A DNA stretch of 7,143 nucleotides, taken from NCBI GenBank assembly GCA_031278495.1, contig JAITKG010000179.1, positions 1 through 7,143 on the forward strand, written 5' to 3'. A model generated the notes under the pieces. That model did no database searches. It saw only the letters and a program-made list of their open reading frames with translations, and was not told where the DNA came from. Source of the DNA: Prevotellaceae bacterium. GTDB taxonomy: Bacteria > Bacteroidota > Bacteroidia > Bacteroidales > UBA932. Positions 1 to 6,217 of this stretch are shown piece after piece (position 1 is the stretch's first letter; each line of letters begins with the position of its first letter). Position numbers and translations under genes: made by a program.

Positions 1-1216
1 CATCAATTCCACAACTGTACGCAATGCAAGTAGTATGCAATATACTACTGCTGCTTTCCGCAGAATCTAACATAATACCCCATTCCAAATCAGTGGGGAC
101 ATGCCAGCCTATAGGACAAATACCACGACCTCCACCAGATGCAATTATCACACCTCGCCCAACATTTTTTGCACAATTAGCATCTGCTGATGAAGAACCT
201 GTACAATACGAATTAAGCGGTTCTACCCAACCTGTTCCAATGGCACATGTACCGGAGCCCTGATGTGTGACAGCATCTTCAGATGAACAACGACCATCAA
301 CCATCATGGCTGTGTTAAAGGCATACAACGCACCGTAGGTATCACAATTTACCATAGAATTATCATAACACCAATAAGTACCTATGGCGAAAACTCCACT
401 GCCAACTATATTAGAAGGAAGATTAACATCCGCATTCATCACTAAATTTTTTCTATAATCCAAATTTTGCGCCCACCACCATTTATTATCGGGCATGTAA
501 ATAATTTTATATAATTTATTATCGCGTTCATCTTTTATCCACGCTTCCCAATTTTTTGCACCGCTGGTGCGCAATTGACAAAAATGGTTGGCATCCATGA
601 ATTCATCATTTCCTGTATAAGGACAAAAACCTATACCGGGACAACCAGTGGCATCTGTAAAATTTTTCGGGACAAAACCAATTTCGGCTACAGTAATTGA
701 TGTTTCGTTGAATTCTTGGATTTGCAAACCGTCGGCAGACATTAACTTAAAAGGCGGCGTGCCTTTGAACGTATATGTTCCGCCATCATACGTTACATTG
801 TTATAGGCTACATTTGGCGGATAGTCGGAAACATAAGCGCACCAATTAAATTTGGCAGAGGTATTGGTTAATGGCACCGTAAGCGTGGCGCTGTAATTGC
901 TAGATTCATCGCCTTGCAACCAAAAACCGTTCCGGTTGCTGCCGTCATACGATACGCCGGTAGCCGGTGAAACAGTTCCCACAGTAGCGCGTGTCCACGT
1001 GTTGCCCGAAGTTGTGTTGTCGCTGTTTACAGTAATGTAATCTATCCACACCCATACTTTGGAAAGGTGCGTAGCATCGCGCGAGCCGGCGTTCCACCAC
1101 ACGCGGAAAGACACGGTTTTAGTTGCGTAATTTGCGCTAACCGGTTCGACGTTTGTTACCTGTGCGCTTGCTGCAACGCTTGCAAGCATAACGAAAAAGA
1201 AGAAAATTTTTTTCAT
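1..1216 (-). CDS. Secreted FISUMP-domain protein, N-terminal 405 residues (runs off left edge)
   Basis: Reading leftwards from an ATG at 1216-1214, one frame stays open to the window edge (405 codons plus one base), so the C-terminus is missing. Residues 1-19 form a signal peptide (MKKIFFFFVM, then a small-residue ASA-Q cleavage site). Residues about 20-157 form a Trp/Tyr-rich beta-type domain containing RDATHLSKVWVWIDY, GFWLQG, FNWCAYVSDYPPN and KGTPPF. From about residue 222 there are hallmarks of the Fibrobacter succinogenes major paralogous domain: a D-x-x-x-N-K-L-Y-K start, KWWWAQNLDY (245-254), YGALYAFNTAM (294-304) and ICPIGWHVPTDLEW (366-379). Thirteen cysteines (first at 126) suggest disulfides outside the cytoplasm. 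Function of this domain is not established. It is probably exported to the surface, and a type IX sorting tail could lie beyond the edge. The start is chosen for the signal peptide. The part coding for the FISUMP domain is more A/T-rich than the operon to the right. Confidence 0.85.
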   Translation of the reverse strand, partial: MKKIFFFFVMLASVAASAQVTNVEPVSANYATKTVSFRVWWNAGSRDATHLSKVWVWIDYITVNSDNTTSGNTWTRATVGTVSPATGVSYDGSNRNGFWLQGDESSNYSATLTVPLTNTSAKFNWCAYVSDYPPNVAYNNVTYDGGTYTFKGTPPFKLMSADGLQIQEFNETSITVAEIGFVPKNFTDATGCPGIGFCPYTGNDEFMDANHFCQLRTSGAKNWEAWIKDERDNKLYKIIYMPDNKWWWAQNLDYRKNLVMNADVNLPSNIVGSGVFAIGTYWCYDNSMVNCDTYGALYAFNTAMMVDGRCSSEDAVTHQGSGTCAIGTGWVEPLNSYCTGSSSADANCAKNVGRGVIIASGGGRGICPIGWHVPTDLEWGIMLDSAESSSSILHTTCIAYSCGID

Positions 1217-1303
1217 GACATTATTTATTTAAAAGTTTTGATGTTTTTTTATCCGTTTAATATATCAGTAAGTCTATGTCCTATTTTTATCTTTGTAGCA
1301 TCA

Positions 1304-1342
1304 GGGTTGTTTCCAAACACAAACTTTTTCCAAAAACAACCC
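1304..1342. repeat. 9-bp inverted repeat (hairpin) upstream of the FISUMP gene
   Basis: GGGTTGTTT at 1304-1312 is the exact reverse complement of AAACAACCC at 1334-1342, leaving a 21-base loop. It lies about 90 bases before the start codon of the secreted-protein gene, so in a minus-strand transcript it would sit in the 5' leader. No U-tract follows on either strand, so it is not an obvious terminator. A leader structure or a protein-binding site is possible but not shown. Confidence 0.4.
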
Positions 1343-1436
1343 CTTGCTACAATTTTTCATTCGTTGCCAATTTTCACAGTTTCTATTTTGTTATATTCTT
1401 CGTGTAATAAAAAATCGAAACGTGAACTTTCAGTTA

Positions 1437-1543
1437 CTACAATTGAGGTCTTGAGATACCCGTACAAAAATAAATAAAAGCCCACGTTTACCGAACGTGT
1501 TTATTCCTTTGTACACATGAAATTTCTCAAGTTTCAATTGTAG
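1437..1543. repeat. 107-bp nested imperfect palindrome, five stacked helices
   Basis: Five pairs of complementary segments nest around one centre: 1437-1446 with 1534-1543 (10 bp, CTACAATTGA), 1450-1456 with 1525-1531 (7 bp, CTTGAGA), 1462-1468 with 1508-1514 (7 bp, GTACAAA), 1469-1474 with 1500-1505 (6 bp, AATAAA) and 1483-1488 with 1494-1499 (6 bp, CACGTT) with a TACCG loop. All 36 listed pairs are Watson-Crick, and small bulges and internal loops separate the helices. This could be a long structured RNA, a palindromic miniature mobile element, or the paired regulatory leader of a gene. No target-site duplication is visible at the ends (flanks cagtta and aacgga). The inner helix is followed by a U-rich tract on the minus strand. 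Confidence 0.7.
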
Positions 1544-1594
1544 AACGGAGTTGAATTATTTCAACTCTTTTATCAAAAATTAAAGACCATTAGT
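1467..1594 (-). ncRNA. Candidate small structured RNA or transcribed leader
   Basis: A strong promoter match at 1631-1601 would start a minus-strand transcript near 1594. It would read first through a hairpin (1567-1560 with 1555-1548), then through one side of the nested palindrome, and reach the inner CACGTT/AACGTG helix (1499-1483), which is followed by the U-rich run GGCTTTTATTTATTTTT, a plausible terminator. That gives an RNA of roughly 125 bases with no convincing reading frame. If the terminator is leaky or regulated, the same transcript would continue as a leader of about 380 bases to the secreted-protein gene at 1216, giving an attenuator-like layout. No known RNA family was recognised. 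Both ends are inferred. Confidence 0.3.
1548..1571 (+). terminator. Intrinsic-terminator-like hairpin on the plus strand
   Basis: GAGTTGAA (1548-1555) pairs perfectly with TTCAACTC (1560-1567) around a four-base TTAT loop and is followed by TTTT (1568-1571) on the plus strand. On the minus strand no U-tract follows. The stem has few G-C pairs and the T-run is short, so strength is uncertain. No plus-strand gene leads into it. It either ends a plus-strand RNA that includes the nested palindrome just before it, or is simply another hairpin in a minus-strand RNA. Confidence 0.4.
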
Positions 1595-1600
1595 ATAACG

Positions 1601-1631
1601 CAAATGTAAAGCAATTTTTTGAATTAACAAA
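1601..1631 (-). promoter_or_regulatory. Bacteroidetes-type promoter, minus strand
   Basis: On the minus strand TTTG (1631-1628) is followed after exactly 19 bases by TACATTTG (1608-1601). This is a full match to the Bacteroidetes primary sigma consensus of TTTG at -33 and TAnnTTTG at -7. It points left, towards the structured element and, 385 bases on, the secreted-protein gene. I found no equally good match closer to that gene. Confidence 0.6.
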
Positions 1632-1686
1632 CTATTTTTTACAAAAAAATCGAAATTAAAGTATATCTGTATCAATATCCTCCAAC

Positions 1687-1701
1687 ATACTAATTTAGTA
1701 T
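1687..1701. repeat. 15-bp AT-rich palindrome
   Basis: ATACTAA (1687-1693) and TTAGTAT (1695-1701) are perfect reverse complements around a single T. The palindrome abuts the proposed left end of the insertion-sequence remnant (from about 1703 or 1708). It could be the insertion target or an operator-like site. Its short AT-rich nature makes chance possible. Confidence 0.3.
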
Positions 1702-1707
1702 ACCAGA

Positions 1708-2079
1708 CAAACGCATGAAAAAACAAATGTGTAAAAGCGAAAAAATAACGGGATAAATAGTTGTAATTGAGGAATAAATTTTGTATATTTTTTGTGATTA
1801 TCAACAAATAAATCAGATGAACATATTAAATTTTGCGCAATCATTACCCGATTATCGTCAAGCGTCAAAAGTCCGACATTTGGCAACCGGCATTCCCGAA
1901 AAAGACAGGAAAACGCCCCATGAACTTCTCTGTCGCCTTCAAAACCGCCCTGACCATGCTCAAAAAATACAGGTATCAAAATCCCAGTATCAAAACAAAA
2001 TGCAAAATGGGCGGCTGGTTGGACGAGTGTCTGATTGATATGTTGGGGATTGACCCTTCCTGATTTTTTTATGCGTTTG
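1708..2079 (+). mobile_element. 372-bp deletion remnant of an ISAs1-like insertion sequence
   Basis: The segment is bounded by inverted ends: CAAACGCAT-G-AAAAAA at 1708-1723 and its reverse complement TTTTTTT-ATGCGTTTG at 2064-2079 match at 15 of 16 positions. The similarity can be stretched outward to 1703 and 2084 with more mismatches. Between them lie the first about 21 codons and the last about 56 codons of an ISAs1-like transposase, and the stop codon (2061-2063) touches the right end. Intact members of this family are generally a little over 1 kb, so about 0.9 kb has been lost internally. No 8-10 bp target duplication is visible, so the insertion is old, or the ends are slightly misplaced. 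Confidence 0.5.
1817..2063 (+). pseudogene. Internally deleted ISAs1-family-like transposase
   Basis: From the ATG at 1817 the frame reads MNILNFAQSLPDYRQASKVRH (21 residues, to 1879), which resembles the N-terminus of ISAs1/H-repeat-type DDE transposases. The other recognisable part is in a different frame: from about 1893 to the TGA at 2061-2063 it reads a tail including MNFSVAFKTALTMLKKY, NPSIKTK and GGWLDECLIDML, like the family's C-terminal region (family proteins usually end with a helix, a run of Lys/Arg, and a GWD/GWxxxxL motif). Joining them needs a deletion of roughly 300 codons plus a frame change between about 1880 and 1893. The catalytic DDE core is absent, so the product cannot be active. 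Family assignment comes from remembered motif resemblance, not a search. Confidence 0.5.
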
Positions 2080-2093
2080 CCTTGTGTGGGTAG

Positions 2094-2167
2094 TGGTTAA
2101 TGGTTAGCGAGGCGGACGCGTCAGCGTTTTGCGCGGCGCACGGGGAATGGGGAACGGGGGCTGACGC
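2094..2167. repeat. GC-rich intergenic patch with 7-base tandem repeats and an inverted repeat
   Basis: Between the operon's last stop codon (2196) and the insertion-sequence remnant lies a patch unlike its surroundings. TGGTTAA-TGGTTAG (2094-2107) and GGGGAAT-GGGGAAC (2142-2155, followed by GGGGG) are doublets of 7-base units. GCGTCAGC (2118-2125) is an exact inverted repeat of GCTGACGC (2160-2167), with a 34-base loop holding the G-runs. It could act as a 3' hairpin for the operon transcript, but no U-tract follows on the minus strand. No reading frame is convincing here. Confidence 0.45.
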
Positions 2168-2195
2168 CACTACTCCGTAATTGAACTTACCGTTT

Positions 2196-3461
2196 TTATT
2201 CGTCGCCTGCCAAGATGAGGCGCACGAGGTCGATTTTGGTGGCGGAGGTCTTGAGGATGTGCATGCGAAAACGCCCGAACTGCAATACTTCATTGGGTTG
2301 CGGAATGCTCTCGTTGTAGTAGGTGATATAGCCTGCGAGCGTTTCGTATTCGTCGGATTCGGGGAGGTCGAGTTCGTACGTCCTGTTGAGGTACTTTATT
2401 TCCAGCCGTCCCGAAAATTCAAATTCCGTGTCTGATAATTTTCGTTCGGTCAATTCTTCGTTGTCATGTTCGTCGCGTATTTCGCCGAAAATTTCTTCGA
2501 TAATATCTTCTATGGTAACCAGCCCGGCTGTGCCGCCATATTCGTCGATAACCACCGCCAACGCTTTTCCCTGCTTGATGAAAGAAGCCAGCAGTTTTTG
2601 CGCCGGCATGGTTTCGGGCACAAAATCTACCGGGCGCAACAGTTCCGCCCGGTCTTTTTTCAGGAACAAATCTTTTGAATGGACATACCCTATAATATGG
2701 TCTATCGTTTCGCGGTATATCAAGATGCGGGAGTGCCCGCTACGGATGAACGCCTGGTGCAGGGCGTCGAAGGGGTCGTTTTCTTCTATGGCTGCCAAGT
2801 CGGTGCGCGGCACCATACATTCGCGCACGAGTACTTCGGAAAAATCCAACGCATTTTGAAAAATTTCCATATCGTGTTCGTATTCGTTCTCGTCGCTGCC
2901 GGCGCCGCTCACTTCGTTAGACAGGCTCATCAGGTCGGCTTTGCTGAACAGCATTTTGGTGTTTTTCGCCGTCAGCTTTATGCCGGACAGCCGGAGCACC
3001 CCTATCGACAGGGCTGTTACGAATTTCACTACCGGATATAACAGGATATAGCATAAAAACGCCGGTACGCAAAGGGTTTTCAGCAATCCGTTCGGATTTA
3101 CCCGCGCAAGTATTTTGGGTAAAAATTCTGCTGTTACCAGCACCACTAACGTGGCGAACAGGGTTTCGATAAGCAATATCCCGCCGCTTGACTGCACGAT
3201 GTATTCCGAGATGACCGGCTCGCACAGGTTAGCCATAGCGATGCCGTATACCACCAGCGTGATATTGTTTCCCATGAGCATCGTAGAGATATATTCGCTT
3301 GTCCGCCGCAGGAAGAATCCGACGATTTTGGTGTAGCGTTTATTTTGCTTGCGGTCTAACTCTATCCTCAGTTTGTTGGACGACAGCAATGCCACTTCCA
3401 TACCGGAAAAAAAGGCGGACAAAAGCAACGCCAGCAATACTATGATTAACGATAAACTCAT
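2196..3461 (-). CDS. CNNM/CBS-domain membrane protein (CorC/HlyC family, GldE-like)
   Basis: The 421-residue product has the full layout of the HlyC/CorC family. Residues 1-190 form a CNNM (DUF21) membrane domain with hydrophobic segments near 3-20, 60-78, 94-112 and 128-155, the small-residue FFSGMEVALLSSN start (17-29) and AEFLPKILA (111-119). CBS domains follow at about 212-330, with VRECMVPRTD (212-221) and VIDEYGGTAGLVTIEDIIEEIFGEI. A C-terminal CorC transporter-associated domain covers about 340-417. Relatives are linked to Mg2+/Co2+ efflux; in gliding Bacteroidetes the paralogue is called GldE, but substrate or motility roles cannot be read here. The old label haemolysin is misleading. 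Its ATG overlaps the lptC stop by four bases (ATGA), so it is likely translationally coupled. A purine-rich GGAAAGAAGAAG precedes the start. It is the last gene of the operon. Confidence 0.9.
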   Translation of the reverse strand: MSLSLIIVLLALLLSAFFSGMEVALLSSNKLRIELDRKQNKRYTKIVGFFLRRTSEYISTMLMGNNITLVVYGIAMANLCEPVISEYIVQSSGGILLIETLFATLVVLVTAEFLPKILARVNPNGLLKTLCVPAFLCYILLYPVVKFVTALSIGVLRLSGIKLTAKNTKMLFSKADLMSLSNEVSGAGSDENEYEHDMEIFQNALDFSEVLVRECMVPRTDLAAIEENDPFDALHQAFIRSGHSRILIYRETIDHIIGYVHSKDLFLKKDRAELLRPVDFVPETMPAQKLLASFIKQGKALAVVIDEYGGTAGLVTIEDIIEEIFGEIRDEHDNEELTERKLSDTEFEFSGRLEIKYLNRTYELDLPESDEYETLAGYITYYNESIPQPNEVLQFGRFRMHILKTSATKIDLVRLILAGDE

Positions 3462-4216
3462 GGACGGGCTTCTTCTTTCCGGACTTTTTCCGGCATAGCC
3501 ACCGCAGGCAATGTCCTTGCCGGTTGTTTTTTAAGGGGGGATATGATTTCTTGGGGCTGTAGAATTGCTGCCGGAGGCGTTTCCGTTACTGCCTTGCGGC
3601 TGGCAGGCGATGCGGCGGCAAGGCTGTCTTGCGGGGCGGGTTCGTCGTCTACATACAATACGCCGTTGTTGGCATTAAAGAATTTGTATTCTTCAAACCG
3701 TTCGTCGGCAACCATGCCTTCCAGCCCGTCGAAAAACAAATCGGGCGTAACGATGCGTACCGGCGCATGGGTATAAATATTTTTTTTCGCCCGGTCCCAA
3801 TACAGCGTATCGGTATACAGCGTTTGTTGTTTCAGGTGGTTTTTCACTACTACATTTCCTGTGGCTTCCCAGTATTCTTCCGGTTTTTCGCGGTTGTAGG
3901 CATAGTCGGCAATAATTTCGTTTTCCAGTTCGTGGGTAGCGGTGTAAAAATAAATGTGCATTCCTTTCGGGAATACATTGTAGGGTTCTTCGGCAAGCAG
4001 GAAGCGTTGCAACAGGGGCGCTACCAAATTTATCCGCAACAAGCCGCTTTCGGTATAATCAATTTGCAACCGGTCGATTTCCAGCGTAGGCACTTGCTTG
4101 TGGTCTTCAATTGCCGAGAGTTGCGCCTGTTTGTCGTCGCACGCGCCCGGCAGGATAACGCCTGCTGCCAGCGCCACCAGCAGTTTAGGACACACGATAC
4201 GGCTGCGATTTTTCAT
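3458..4216 (-). CDS. lptC: LPS export periplasmic protein LptC
   Basis: LptC receives lipopolysaccharide from the inner-membrane LptBFG transporter and passes it to the periplasmic LptA bridge. The 252-residue product has an N-terminal hydrophobic segment (11-25) ending in LPGAC, which suggests lipoprotein processing at Cys26, although proline at -3 is not a classic lipobox. A single-pass anchor is the alternative. Residues about 43-190 fit the beta-jellyroll of the family: repeated short strands with EYWEATGNVVVKN (114-126), LYTDTLYWD (133-141) and GLEGMVADERFEEYKFFN (164-181), the usual G-x-G-x-x-A-D pattern near the end of LptC/OstA-type domains. Residues about 190-252 are a Pro/Ala-rich, charged tail, probably disordered. 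The start lies 2 bases after the stop of the upstream gene, and the end overlaps the next gene by 4 bases. Confidence 0.85.
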   Translation of the reverse strand: MKNRSRIVCPKLLVALAAGVILPGACDDKQAQLSAIEDHKQVPTLEIDRLQIDYTESGLLRINLVAPLLQRFLLAEEPYNVFPKGMHIYFYTATHELENEIIADYAYNREKPEEYWEATGNVVVKNHLKQQTLYTDTLYWDRAKKNIYTHAPVRIVTPDLFFDGLEGMVADERFEEYKFFNANNGVLYVDDEPAPQDSLAAASPASRKAVTETPPAAILQPQEIISPLKKQPARTLPAVAMPEKVRKEEARP

Positions 4217-4218
4217 GA

Positions 4219-5505
4219 TTATTCAAACCGTTGTTTTATAAACCAGATATCATACAGGCTAAGGCTGACCGACACTTTCCAGTAGCGTTCCCGGATTAAA
4301 CCGTTGCGGGTGGTTCCCCGCTGCCCCAGTTCGGCGGCGATATTCACCGCATTGTTCATGTTCCCGATAGGGATACCGACGCCAAGTGTCAGCCCGAAGT
4401 TTTTAATGCGGGTGTCGTCGAATTGCAAATAGGTATTTTCAAAAAACAGCCCGCCGCGGTAACTCCACCGCTTGAGGAAATAACGGATGTCATACCGGTT
4501 GGGCGTGTATTCAAAACCGGCGCGGATAATATGTTCCGGCATGGCTTTGAAACTTCGCGACGCCGGCGCGTCAAAATCGGTATGCGTCCAATTTCTATAG
4601 GTATAATCCAATCCGGCGAGCCACTTCGCCCCTTCGCTGAACGTAACGCCCACCCCAAAAGAAGCCGGCACCAACAGGCGGGCGTCCGGGTTGCGGTCAT
4701 AGCGCAGGGTATCGGTTCCCATGCCGCCGATGCTGTATATGAAATCCGTCTTTTCTATCCGCATGTTGTTCCGGAACTGGTATACTGCGCCCGCCGTGAG
4801 GCTGTATTTCCCCAGCGGCTGCGTGTACTGTGCGCCTAATGCAAAAGTAAAATTGCTTGCCTTAATAAGTTTGCCGCTGTTGACCATCGATATTCCGGTG
4901 GTGTTGGTAAAGTCCACATTGTCGAACCGGTCAATAGAGCCGAAAATATACTGCGTTTGCCCGCCTACAGCCAACCGCCCGAATGAATAGCCCAAACTTA
5001 GCATCAACTGGTTTAAGCCGCCTTCGCCCTGATGGGAATAAATGGCTTCGCCGCTTTCCACCAGTATTTCCGGCAGCGTTTCTTTCTGGCTGACGTCGTA
5101 ACCGATGCTGCTGTAAGGCGACACCAACAGCGCCATAAACATTTTTCCCCATACGGGAAAACTCATAGCCATGTGGTGCATGTTGATACTGTTGTGGGCG
5201 CTGCTTTGTACGTTGGAGGAGAGGTAGTAGTTTTGCATTTCGCCGCCGAAGTCGAACATGAACGACAGCGTGTCCTGCGCACTGAGCGCCGCCGGATTGA
5301 GGTAGTTAATCGTCCGGTTATTGCGCATGCCGATGCCGATGCCCCCCATGCCGCGGTGGTATGAAAGTCCGGGAGGCGTGAGATCGCCTACGCCATAGAA
5401 CGTATAAGGAGTAAAAGTATTAACGGCGTCCTGGTTTTGGGCGGCGGCAACCGTTACAAACAGCAAGCCCAATGCTGCCATGGTGAGTTTTTTATAAATA
5501 TACAT
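4219..5505 (-). CDS. FadL/PorV-like outer-membrane beta-barrel protein
   Basis: A 428-residue protein with a signal peptide (residues 1-22, MYIYKK then a hydrophobic run ending VAAA before QNQDAV). After it comes FYGVGDLTPPG and then RGMGGIGIGMRNNRTINYLNPAAL (52-75), which matches the sequence pattern at the start of FadL/OmpP1 and PorV-type barrels (GMGGAGxA...NPAAL). The remainder is alternating aromatic and polar residues typical of amphipathic strands, for example ALGAQYTQPLGKYSLTAGAVYQF and a last strand near WKVSVSLSLYDIWF. It should sit in the outer membrane. No substrate can be named: FadL relatives move hydrophobic compounds, while PorV relatives serve protein secretion. Its place between coaX and lptC suggests a housekeeping envelope role. 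The ATG overlaps the end of coaX by 14 bases. A later methionine (residue 9) would lose the positively charged signal start. Confidence 0.75.
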   Translation of the reverse strand: MYIYKKLTMAALGLLFVTVAAAQNQDAVNTFTPYTFYGVGDLTPPGLSYHRGMGGIGIGMRNNRTINYLNPAALSAQDTLSFMFDFGGEMQNYYLSSNVQSSAHNSINMHHMAMSFPVWGKMFMALLVSPYSSIGYDVSQKETLPEILVESGEAIYSHQGEGGLNQLMLSLGYSFGRLAVGGQTQYIFGSIDRFDNVDFTNTTGISMVNSGKLIKASNFTFALGAQYTQPLGKYSLTAGAVYQFRNNMRIEKTDFIYSIGGMGTDTLRYDRNPDARLLVPASFGVGVTFSEGAKWLAGLDYTYRNWTHTDFDAPASRSFKAMPEHIIRAGFEYTPNRYDIRYFLKRWSYRGGLFFENTYLQFDDTRIKNFGLTLGVGIPIGNMNNAVNIAAELGQRGTTRNGLIRERYWKVSVSLSLYDIWFIKQRFE

Positions 5506-6211
5506 TATAATCGGCTATTTTAGCAAGTCCTGTAAAATTCAAATTCGGGACTACAAATATCGGATTTTTTATTCTTTTGGCAAAATAAATTGCATCGCCG
5601 CCGGTAAAAATGACCGTTGCGGCAGGATACGCATACATGTATCCTTCCAGTTCATGCACGACGCCCTGCACTACGCCGGCTTCAATAGCTTCTTGCGTAG
5701 TCGTCCCCACCGGGGTGGCGTTACCGGTAACAGCGCCCATCGGCAACTGCTCCGTAAACTGGTGCAATGCCTTAAAACGCATTTGCAGTCCGGGCGAAAT
5801 ATTACCGCCCGGAAATGTGCCGTGACGGTCTAAAAAATCAATGGTTATTGCCGTGCCGCAATCGATAATCATGCAGTCGCGCTGCGGAAAAAGATGATGC
5901 GCCCCCACCACCGCCGCCAGCCGGTCGATACCCAGCGTGCCGGGCGTGGCATACAAATTGCGCACCGGCAGCGGCATGGTAGGCGTACAGAAAAGTACTT
6001 TTTTTACATACGCCTGCAATTGTTCCTTTACCGCTTCCCCGTCTTTGCGCACGGAAGCGACGACCGCCATGTCCGGTTTACAGGTTTGCACCAACGGTTG
6101 CAGGACGCCGTCCGTCAAGGTTTCATGCTGCTGCACCGCCAGCAATTTTTCATGATCCGCAACGGCTATCTTAACCATGCTGTTTCCTATGTCCAAAAGA
6201 AGTTTCGTCAT
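5492..6211 (-). CDS. coaX: Type III pantothenate kinase
   Basis: CoaX phosphorylates pantothenate with ATP, the first committed step of coenzyme A synthesis, in the cytoplasm. It is the ASKHA-fold enzyme unrelated to CoaA and insensitive to CoA feedback. The 239-residue product has the family motifs in order: LLDIGNSMVK (5-14, phosphate-binding with Asp7), GTLGIDR (91-97, substrate site), IIDCGTAITID (115-125, with the likely catalytic Asp), GGNISPG (135-141), the helix TTQEAIEAGVVQG (171-183), FTGGD (202-206) and PNLNFTGL (222-229). Length fits the family (about 240-260). It follows thyA after 68 bases, and its stop codon lies inside the next gene (14-base overlap), so it should be co-transcribed with the envelope genes downstream. 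Whether the thyA promoter also serves it is uncertain. Confidence 0.95.
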   Translation of the reverse strand: MTKLLLDIGNSMVKIAVADHEKLLAVQQHETLTDGVLQPLVQTCKPDMAVVASVRKDGEAVKEQLQAYVKKVLFCTPTMPLPVRNLYATPGTLGIDRLAAVVGAHHLFPQRDCMIIDCGTAITIDFLDRHGTFPGGNISPGLQMRFKALHQFTEQLPMGAVTGNATPVGTTTQEAIEAGVVQGVVHELEGYMYAYPAATVIFTGGDAIYFAKRIKNPIFVVPNLNFTGLAKIADYNVYL

Positions 6212-6217
6212 TTTATT

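Noticed and set aside
1288..1295. TATCTTTG on the plus strand as a promoter
   Set aside because: The -7 box is perfect but the -33 position about 19 bases upstream reads TCAG, and no plus-strand gene follows.
1067..1477. 136-codon open frame on the plus strand
   Set aside because: Its first part is antisense to the signal peptide and start of the secreted-protein gene, and its end runs into the palindrome. No domain and no matching promoter.
1437..1571. CRISPR repeat plus tracrRNA
   Set aside because: The paired arms resemble a repeat/anti-repeat, but there is only one pair, no spacer series and no cas gene in the window, so it is kept only as a hypothesis for the structured element.
1580..1979. 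Two minus-strand open frames of 75 and 94 codons over the insertion-sequence remnant
   Set aside because: They overlap each other and lie antisense to the transposase fragments. Composition is that of AT-rich filler, with no motif.
1693..2090. Target-site duplication around the insertion-sequence remnant
   Set aside because: The flanks just outside 1708 and 2079, and outside the extended ends 1703 and 2084, share no direct repeat of 8-10 bases.
2142..2160. G-quadruplex on the plus strand
   Set aside because: Only three runs of four or more G are present close together; a fourth run is missing, so a standard quadruplex is not supported.
3629..4285. 218-codon open frame on the plus strand
   Set aside because: It is antisense to lptC and the end of the barrel gene, both well supported. 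Phe/Val-rich product with no motif.
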